Positions 26,653-32,982 of a stretch of 64,000 nucleotides of DNA are shown here, in pieces; position 1 is the stretch's first letter; every line of letters begins with the position of its first letter. Location: contig CAYYMJ010000008.1 of assembly GCA_964472855.1 (NCBI GenBank), forward strand, positions 7,983 to 71,982. Direction: 5' to 3'. The notes beneath the pieces were generated by a model. That model searched no databases. It saw only the letters and a program-made list of their open reading frames with translations, and had not been told where the DNA came from. Source of the stretch: Tranquillimonas sp964472855. GTDB lineage: Bacteria > Pseudomonadota > Alphaproteobacteria > Rhodobacterales > Rhodobacteraceae. The translations under genes were made by a program, and so were the position numbers.

Positions 26653-27239
26653 TTGCCCTTTCACCCCCTGATGCGCCGCCAAAGCGGCAAACCCCCAACA
26701 GTCGCGCCGACATCAACAGCCCAGCCGCCCGCAAGACGCGCGGTGGGTGATTGTCCGGTCCAGTTGCCCCGCAAGCTGCCTGGCCGAACCCGTCGTCCCG
26801 ATTATCGGAAGGGACTGCTCAATGCCTTCGTATTAACCATTAACGCACGATTGCCAGGGATTTATCCACAGGTTTGTCCACGAAAAGTTGATTTCTGCCC
26901 GAAAAATGCCCGAACTGTTTCGCATTCCCGGGCGGCTGCACCCCAATGGTTTGACGCTTTTACCACAATTGGCAGAATCCAACCCGATCGCCACAAGTGC
27001 GATTGTGGCTTTGTTGCACCAGTATGGCGCCATGTCTGCCGGTTGTGCCGTCTCCAAAACCCTGCGATTTTCTGTGTTTGCGGGTCTTTCTAAGCCGCCT
27101 TACGTCGCGGAAACCACTGATTTTCCGAAAGATTTAGGCAAATCGGCCCAAAAATCGGCGCAGTCGCCGCCTATCACGTTCACGTCAATTTGGTACTGCC
27201 CGGTCGCGAACCGGCCGGGCGCAACAGGCTGCAGGTGCG
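26653..27239. other. AT-richer 587-bp divergent control region
   Basis: The divergent spacer between the LuxI-type and histidine kinase genes, visibly less GC-rich than its surroundings. It contains TTAACCAT followed by TAAC (26833-26844), which resembles a CtrA half-site, and a consensus DnaA box TTATCCACA (26862-26870) followed by a near-match TTTGTCCAC (26873-26881). I find no credible gene in it. It probably carries the promoters of both flanking genes. Confidence 0.55.
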
Positions 27240-28673
27240 ATGTTCAGCGTTCCAACATCCAGAATGGTGACCCGAAGATCGGTCCGGCAATCCGGGCGGA
27301 GCCTGCTGAACAAATGGTGGCGGCGGTCGTGGCTGTTGATCCTGGGCCGCCAGATTTCGACGCCCCGGCTTGAAAAGCAGATCAAGGACTTTTGCGCCGG
27401 CGCGCGCATGTTGGCCTGGCAGCGCCAGGGCATGTATATCGGCGCCGGCATTCTGACGGCATTTTACTACAACCTGACCATATCCCTTATCTTCATCATT
27501 CTTTTGCAACTTTCCGAATGGATCGACATGCGGGTCGTAAATCGGGCCAGCGCCTGGGCCGACGGCAGGCGACAAGTGGCAGAACGGCTGCACAATACAC
27601 TGTTGCTGACCTCGACCCTCAGTTCGCTGACCGTCGCGGGATTCACCATCGCGGTGGCCCATCTCGAAGGGCCGTCGCAGCATCTCACGCCGCTGTTCTT
27701 CCTGTTCGCGGCCGGGCTTTTTGCGGCCGTCAACAACCATCAATTGCCCCGCGTCCTGCTGGTGCGGCTGGTGCTGTATGGGCTGGTGTTCATCTATATT
27801 CCGGCGCGCGACCTCATGCTGGTGCGTCCGGGGTGGGATTCGACCCTGTGGCTGCAACTGGTCACGGTCATCTTCGTGCTGTTCTTCGTCATCGAATGCT
27901 CGCGCATCTTCCTGCTGCTTTACCGCACCGGGCTCGACCAGCTGGACGACCTGCGCAAGGAACGTGACCGGGCCCGCGCGGCGCTGGAGATCAAGTCGCA
28001 GTTCGTGTCGGTGGTCAGCCATGAATTGCGCACGCCGCTGACGTCGATCCACGGGTCGCTGAGCGTGCTGAGAACTGGCGCTTTCGCGGATTCACCCGAG
28101 CGGACCAACGAGATCGTCGATATCGCCTTCAAGAACAGCAAGCGGCTGAGCGACCTGATCAACGACCTTCTGGACCTGCAGAAAATCGAGTCGGGGCAGA
28201 TGCGTTATGATTTCGCGGCCGTCGACCTGTGCGACCTGATCAACGAAGCCGTCGGCATGATGCATGGCTATAGCGAGCGCACCGATAATGCGATCCGGGT
28301 CAATTTCAGCATGGACGAGCTGTTCATCAGCGCTGATGCCGGCCGGATGACCCAGGTTCTGACCAACCTGATGTCGAATGCGATCAAGTTTTCCAAGCCG
28401 GGGCACGAGGTTGTGGTTTCGGTCCACGCCGACGGTGAAACGGCCCGGGTCGAGATTCAGGATTTTGGCATCGGCATACCGCCCAATTCGCGCGAGATGG
28501 TGTTTGGCAAATTCACTCAGGTCGATGGTTCGGACCACCGGTCGCACCAGGGTTCGGGGCTGGGACTGAACATCACCGAAAAGATCGTCCTCGCCCATGG
28601 TGGGACCATCGACTACGTCAGCACGCCCGACGTCGGCACCACGTTCTCGCTGGAATTCGAGCGGCTGAAATAG
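27240..28673 (+). CDS. Membrane sensor histidine kinase
   Basis: A 477-residue kinase. The first ~230 residues contain six or so membrane helices with no large periplasmic sensor domain, so a lipophilic or membrane-borne signal is possible. A coiled linker leads to the H-box VVSHELRTPLTSIHGS with phospho-acceptor H261. The ATPase part has the N-box TNLMSNAIKFS, G1 DFGIGIPP and G2 GSGLGLNI. There is no receiver domain, so it must phosphorylate separate regulators, the likely ones being those at 24871 and 28817. ATG 27264 is an alternative start. Confidence 0.88.
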   Translation: MFSVPTSRMVTRRSVRQSGRSLLNKWWRRSWLLILGRQISTPRLEKQIKDFCAGARMLAWQRQGMYIGAGILTAFYYNLTISLIFIILLQLSEWIDMRVVNRASAWADGRRQVAERLHNTLLLTSTLSSLTVAGFTIAVAHLEGPSQHLTPLFFLFAAGLFAAVNNHQLPRVLLVRLVLYGLVFIYIPARDLMLVRPGWDSTLWLQLVTVIFVLFFVIECSRIFLLLYRTGLDQLDDLRKERDRARAALEIKSQFVSVVSHELRTPLTSIHGSLSVLRTGAFADSPERTNEIVDIAFKNSKRLSDLINDLLDLQKIESGQMRYDFAAVDLCDLINEAVGMMHGYSERTDNAIRVNFSMDELFISADAGRMTQVLTNLMSNAIKFSKPGHEVVVSVHADGETARVEIQDFGIGIPPNSREMVFGKFTQVDGSDHRSHQGSGLGLNITEKIVLAHGGTIDYVSTPDVGTTFSLEFERLK

Positions 28674-28816
28674 CCGCCGACGCGCCGCCAACTGGTGCAG
28701 GATTCACCATGGTCGCGCCCAAGAAATGCCGGTTTTCGCCAACAAGGTTAACGACGGGGACACCAGGAACGTTCGAGGCCAAGGCAGGTTTACGTTCCGT
28801 CAACTAGGATCTGCAA

Positions 28817-29815
28817 ATGCGTATTCTCGCAGTCGACGACGATCCGTTCATCATCCAGGTGCTCAGCCTGGCTCTGGTGGCGCTTGGCCACGAACAGGTG
28901 GTGACCGCGCAAAGCGCGAACGAGGGCATGATTGCCGTTCGCGATGCCGTCGAGCCGTTCGAATGCGTCCTGCTGGATATCCAGATGCCCGAGGTTGACG
29001 GCGTCGAGTTCTGCGCCGCCTTCCGGCAAATTCCCGGCTATCAGAAAACCCCGGTGATCATGCTGACCGCCATGAGCGAGCGCGCCTATATCGAGCGCGC
29101 CTTTGATGCCGGCGCCACCGATTACATCACCAAGCCGTTCGAAACCGTCGAGCTGAACGCCCGCCTGAACATGGCGCAGACGCTGATTGACCAGACCCGA
29201 TCAAAGGAAGCGGCCGAGCGCGAACTGGCCAGTGTCACCAGCGACTGGGACTTTCAGCCTGCGGTCGATCTGGAAGACGCCCTGGCCTTCGACGACATGC
29301 CGGGCCACCTGAAATTCCACGCCTTCAAGAACTATCTCGAGCAGTTGCGCCGCGGCGACACGTATTTCGGCGAGCTTGTCGCCGTGAAGGTCGCCAACAT
29401 CACCAACGTGTTCAACCGGCTGTCGGGCCGCGACTTTGTGAATTTCGTCACCGACGTTGGCGATGCCGTCGCCGACTGCCTGCAAGGCGGCAAGTATCAT
29501 TTCACCTATGCTGGCAGCGGCTATTACCTGGTGCTGGCCATGGTCGGCGGTCAGGCGCGCTTTGCCGAAGATTTCTTCGACCAGCTCAGCGCCAATCTTC
29601 TGGAAATGGACCTGTGCTATCCCGACGGACAGCCCATTGGCGTGTCGGTCTGCATGAGCGAGCCGCATACGCCCAGCCGGATGCGACGGCGCGGCGTGGA
29701 CGAAATGATCAAGGCCGCGATCAGTGACGTCGAATCCAAGGCGGCCGAGGCGACAAAGGTCGACATCACCGGCGGCAGCGATGCCGACCGCGCGTCGATG
29801 CGCCTGTTCCACTAG
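28817..29815 (+). CDS. Response regulator with degenerate GGDEF-like output domain (paralogue 2)
   Basis: A 332-residue paralogue of the regulator at 24871. The receiver domain has D7-D9, phospho-acceptor D54 (LLDIQMPE), LTAMS and TKPF. The output region has VAVKVANITNVFNRL and YAGSGYYL (231-238) where a diguanylate cyclase would have YGGDEF. It therefore keeps the fold signature but not the catalytic residues. It is 143 bp downstream of the histidine kinase on the same strand and is its likeliest partner. The two regulators share AVDDD, DYITKPF, IMLTAMS and the AF(E/K)NY helix. Confidence 0.8.
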   Translation: MRILAVDDDPFIIQVLSLALVALGHEQVVTAQSANEGMIAVRDAVEPFECVLLDIQMPEVDGVEFCAAFRQIPGYQKTPVIMLTAMSERAYIERAFDAGATDYITKPFETVELNARLNMAQTLIDQTRSKEAAERELASVTSDWDFQPAVDLEDALAFDDMPGHLKFHAFKNYLEQLRRGDTYFGELVAVKVANITNVFNRLSGRDFVNFVTDVGDAVADCLQGGKYHFTYAGSGYYLVLAMVGGQARFAEDFFDQLSANLLEMDLCYPDGQPIGVSVCMSEPHTPSRMRRRGVDEMIKAAISDVESKAAEATKVDITGGSDADRASMRLFH

Positions 29816-29932
29816 GCGCGGCGCGCCGATCCTGAAACGCCAGACGCTGCCTGAAATAACGGACGTCACCTCGTCAGGCGATGCCCGTTGCCACCGGTTT
29901 ACCGCGAAACGCCGCAGCCCGGCGACGGGCCG

Positions 29933-30349
29933 TCAGGATATTCCGCCGCTGCCGATCATGGCGCGGGCCATGTCGTCATAAGCCACCCGCCATGCGGCCT
30001 CGGTCTCGGCGTCGAAGGCGTCGCCCTGCAGATATCGGAACATGTCGATCAGCGCTTCGCGCATGGTATCGAAATCCCGCACGTGCACGCCAACCGTGGC
30101 GTGGTTGCCGCCCAGTTCGACATAGCGCTCGGCCAGATCGGCCTCGTCATGCAGATTGTCCACGATCACCGCCAGCGTGGACATGAATTTCATGCCCTGC
30201 CCCTCCAGATCTTCGCGAAACAGCGGGCGCAGTTGCGGCGCACGCCGGAACAGTGCCGTATAGAATTGCTCGGACGGTGGCCGCATGTCGCCACGCAGGC
30301 CGTCAAAGCTCGCCCGGATCAGGGCGATCTGCCGTTGGGTTACAGCCAT
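29933..30349 (-). CDS. Single-domain bacterial globin
   Basis: A 138-residue globin of the Vitreoscilla/flavohaemoglobin type. The N-terminal helix has QIALIRASFDGL. The proximal haem ligand is H83 in LGGNHATVGV, and the CD region has FREDLEGQGMKFM. No reductase domain is attached. Such globins bind O2 or NO and often sense or detoxify NO. It converges on the response regulator gene, so a functional link to the signalling cluster is possible but not shown. Confidence 0.85.
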   Translation of the reverse strand: MAVTQRQIALIRASFDGLRGDMRPPSEQFYTALFRRAPQLRPLFREDLEGQGMKFMSTLAVIVDNLHDEADLAERYVELGGNHATVGVHVRDFDTMREALIDMFRYLQGDAFDAETEAAWRVAYDDMARAMIGSGGIS

Positions 30350-30431
30350 ACTGTCTGCCCTCTCTCGACCGGTGCTCTGGTCGTCACTGTCGCCCGCAAC
30401 GCGCCGGCGATCATTGATTCATCTCAAGTCG

Positions 30432-31208
30432 CTACGATTTCAGCCGCTGCGCCGCACCGGCGGCCGCGACCATGGCGTCGCGAAAGCTCACGGCGTCGAT
30501 CGCCGTCGCAACACAGGTCGCCCCGGCGGCAACGCATTGCGCGGCATAGGCCATGTCGAGCGACAGGATGCCGGCGATCTTGCCGGCCCGGCGGGTGCGC
30601 GCGACGATGTCCAGCGCCGCCGCGCGCGGTTCGGACGCATTCGGGCGGCCGAGATGCCCGAGATCCGCCGCCAGGTCAGACGGCCCGACGAAAACACCGT
30701 CGATACCGTCGACCGCAAGAATATCGTCCAGCGCCGCCCAGCCGGCGCGGCTTTCGATCTGGGCCAGCAGCATGATCTGGGCGTCGGCCGTGGTCTGATA
30801 GTCCTGAACCGTTCCGAACCCGCCGGCGCGGCTGATCGCGGCGCCGTCGCCACGGATGCCGCGCGGCGGAAAGCGCACCGCGCGCACCAGTGCCCGCGCC
30901 GCGTCGCCGCTTTCGACCATTGGCACGACGATATTCTGCACGCCGAGGTCGAGCAGCTGTTTCAGCATCCACGCCTCGCCCGCGACCGGGCGGGCAACGG
31001 CGTGGCAGGCATGCCCGGCCAGCGTCTGAAGCTGGGCCAGGGTGGTGCGGGTCTGGTTGGGCGAATGTTCGCCATCGATGGTGACCCAGTCAAAACCGGC
31101 CGCGGCCGAGATTTCCATGACATAGGCGTCAGACAGGCCCAGCCAGGCGCCGACCTGCAGCTTGCCGGCGGCGAGCGCCGTTTTCAGTTTGTTTTCCGGG
31201 GCAGGCAT
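30432..31208 (-). CDS. hpaI: HpcH/HpaI family class II aldolase
   Basis: A 258-residue pyruvate-dependent aldolase of the HpcH/HpaI superfamily. Motifs are DWVTIDGEHSP (catalytic-base region), QNIVVPMVESGD, the arginine in RGIRGDG, AQIESRAG and VFVGPSDLAADLG, the last two supplying the metal ligands. The family cleaves 4-hydroxy-2-oxo acids such as 4-hydroxy-2-oxoheptane-1,7-dioate or 2-keto-3-deoxyrhamnonate. Start MPAPENKL at 31208. It is divergent from an HpaR-like regulator, but no other homoprotocatechuate genes are present, so the true substrate is open. Confidence 0.82.
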   Translation of the reverse strand: MPAPENKLKTALAAGKLQVGAWLGLSDAYVMEISAAAGFDWVTIDGEHSPNQTRTTLAQLQTLAGHACHAVARPVAGEAWMLKQLLDLGVQNIVVPMVESGDAARALVRAVRFPPRGIRGDGAAISRAGGFGTVQDYQTTADAQIMLLAQIESRAGWAALDDILAVDGIDGVFVGPSDLAADLGHLGRPNASEPRAAALDIVARTRRAGKIAGILSLDMAYAAQCVAAGATCVATAIDAVSFRDAMVAAAGAAQRLKS

Positions 31209-31351
31209 TTTCGTCCTCGTTCTGCTTTGGCGGCGCGCGGGCCGGACGGGCCCGACAATGGCGGCTGGCATCCGATTCGCGAAGCCGCCCGCCCGGGGCC
31301 GGGGCAGAATTGCGGCGCAGTTGAATTGTCATCGCCCGCCGCGGGGTTGTA

Positions 31352-31359
31352 GACATGTC
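31352..31359. promoter_or_regulatory. Short palindrome at the regulator start, possible MarR site
   Basis: GACATGTC is a perfect 8-bp palindrome immediately before the HpaR-like start codon, in the 153-bp divergent spacer. MarR regulators bind short AT-containing dyads in such spacers. The site is short enough to arise by chance. Confidence 0.25.
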
Positions 31360-31361
31360 GC

Positions 31362-31805
31362 ATGGACGACAACACACGGCCCGCCTCTGCCCTGCCCGCG
31401 ACCGCCCGGTCGCTGCCGATGGCGTTGATCCGGGCCCGCGAGACAGTGATGGAACCGATCCGGCGCATGCTGTCGAAATCGGGCATCACCGAACAGCAGT
31501 GGCGCATCCTGCGGGTGCTGGATGAATACGGTCCGCTGGATGCAACCACGCTGGCCGACCGGTCGGGCCTGCTGTTGCCCAGCCAGACCCGCATCGTTCA
31601 GTCGATGTCGGAACGCGGCCTGATTACCCGCGCCACCGACAGCCGCGACCGGCGGCGGCAGACGCTGACGATCACCGCCGCGGGCCGAGCGATTCTGGCG
31701 GCCAACGCCGACGAGGCCCGCGACATAGCCCGCGCGATCGAGGCGCGGATCGGGCCGGAAAAGCTGGAGCAGTTGCTGGACCTTCTGGATGACCTGCAGA
31801 AGTGA
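31362..31805 (+). CDS. hpaR: MarR family regulator, HpaR-like
   Basis: A 147-residue MarR protein. The winged helix includes ITEQQWRILRVLDEYGPLDATTLADRSGLLLPS and the wing RATDSRDRRRQTLTIT. The opening ALPATARSLPMALIRARETVM is characteristic of HpaR, the repressor of homoprotocatechuate degradation. It is divergent from the HpaI-type aldolase and probably controls it; the aromatic or sugar-acid ligand is not known. Confidence 0.8.
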   Translation: MDDNTRPASALPATARSLPMALIRARETVMEPIRRMLSKSGITEQQWRILRVLDEYGPLDATTLADRSGLLLPSQTRIVQSMSERGLITRATDSRDRRRQTLTITAAGRAILAANADEARDIARAIEARIGPEKLEQLLDLLDDLQK

Positions 31806-31830
31806 CCCGAGGCCGCGACCCGGCTGGCCG

Positions 31831-31881
31831 CCGGGGGCTGTCTGCCCCCGGACCCCCGAGGATATTTTCCGACAGAAGTAG
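31831..31881 (+). terminator. GC hairpin with Rhodobacterales-type downstream motif
   Basis: CCGGGGGC (31831-31838) pairs with GCCCCCGG (31844-31851) around TGTCT. This is followed by GATATTTTC-C-GACAGAAGTAG (31861-31881), the motif seen at 2529 and at the ends of the 15710 element. It follows the hpaR-like stop by 25 bp and is a likely terminator. Confidence 0.6.
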
Positions 31882-31892
31882 GGGTATTGGGC

Positions 31893-32834
31893 GTGTCTGA
31901 GCAGATCGGCGGCAAGAGCTTGTGCTGCGCCCCGGCGCGCGGCGGCGCGGGCGCGGTGGCAAGTTTGCCCGGGGGCGGCGGACCACGGCCGCCGGCGCGG
32001 GATATTCCGGGGGGCATGGCGTTGATCGGCACGGCCGAGCCGTTGATCGCCCAGGACGGCGAGGGGCCGCTGCGGACGCGCCGGCTTGGCCGTTTCCGGA
32101 TGGCGGAAACCGCGGTCACCAACGCGCAGTTCGCGGACTTTGTCGACAGCACCGGGTGGGAAACCGAGGCCGAGCGCTTTGGCTGGAGCTTCGTGTTCTG
32201 GGACCAGGTCGATGCGGCGGTCGGGCCAACGCTGGGCGTGGCCGACGTCGAATGGTGGCGCCGGGTCGACGGCGCCACGTGGCGCGACATCAACGGCCCC
32301 GGCACGGCCGGGCGCGACTGGGACCCCGACCATCCGGTGGTGCATCTGTCGTGGAACGATGCGCGGGCCTTTGCGCGCTGGGTCGGCGGGCGCCTGCCAA
32401 CCGAGGCCGAGTGGGAACATGCGGCCCGGGGCGGGTTGGGCGACGTGCGCTTTCCATGGGGCACGCGCGAGCCTGACGACAGCGATTTTCAGCCCTGCAA
32501 CATCTGGCAGGGCCGCTTTCCCCGGCACAACAGCTGTGCAGATGGCTTTGCCGCCACCGCCCCGGCGCGGTCGTTCGCGCCCAACGGGTTTGGGCTGTAC
32601 AACATGTGCGGCAATGTCTGGGAATGGACGGCCGAGCCGTTTCGGGTGCGGTCGCAAAAGCGGGCGGCCAGGGCGCAACAGGCGCGCATGCAGGGGTTCA
32701 AGCTGATCAAGGGGGGGTCGTTTCTGTGCCACAAGAGCTATTGCTACCGTTACCGCATTGCGGCGCGCACCGGAAATTCGGCGGACAGCACCACCAGCCA
32801 CATGGGGTTTCGCGTTGTCTGGGACGGGGCGTGA
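31893..32834 (+). CDS. Formylglycine-generating enzyme (SUMF1-type)
   Basis: A 313-residue FGE-sulfatase domain protein. The catalytic copper-binding pair is intact: CHKSYC (C279 and C284 from the GTG start), with the same spacing as C336/C341 of human SUMF1. The surrounding GGSFLCHKSYCYRYR and GFRVVW match true FGEs, not the many inactive relatives. The enzyme converts a sulfatase cysteine to formylglycine. GTG 31893 keeps the conserved DIPGGMALIG segment; ATG 32016 would lose part of it. No sulfatase gene is in the window. Confidence 0.82.
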   Translation: MSEQIGGKSLCCAPARGGAGAVASLPGGGGPRPPARDIPGGMALIGTAEPLIAQDGEGPLRTRRLGRFRMAETAVTNAQFADFVDSTGWETEAERFGWSFVFWDQVDAAVGPTLGVADVEWWRRVDGATWRDINGPGTAGRDWDPDHPVVHLSWNDARAFARWVGGRLPTEAEWEHAARGGLGDVRFPWGTREPDDSDFQPCNIWQGRFPRHNSCADGFAATAPARSFAPNGFGLYNMCGNVWEWTAEPFRVRSQKRAARAQQARMQGFKLIKGGSFLCHKSYCYRYRIAARTGNSADSTTSHMGFRVVWDGA

Positions 32835-32919
32835 TTTGCGCCGGGCGCGCCGGGCCGGCGCCCGGGGCGGCTGTATGGCTGGCCGGGCCCGGAGGCGGGA
32901 AAATATCTTTGGTCGCGGC

Positions 32920-32949
32920 TTGACCTTCCAGTAACTGGAGACCCTAGAT
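32920..32949 (+). promoter_or_regulatory. CueR-type operator of copA
   Basis: TTGACCTTCCAG-TAA-CTGGAGACCC has a dyad (CTTCCAG/CTGGAG) inside an over-long spacer between TTGACC (32920-32925) and a TAGAT -10. Long-spacer promoters with this dyad are the hallmark of MerR/CueR activation. It lies just upstream of copA, and cueR follows downstream. Confidence 0.7.
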
Positions 32950-32982
32950 ATCGGACGAATCCCCTCTGAGGAGCGACGACTC

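Noticed and set aside
26862..26870. DnaA box TTATCCACA as a sign of a replication origin (another copy at 61405).
   Set aside because: Only single boxes, not a cluster, and no dnaA, parAB or gidA nearby. Treated as possible regulatory sites or chance.
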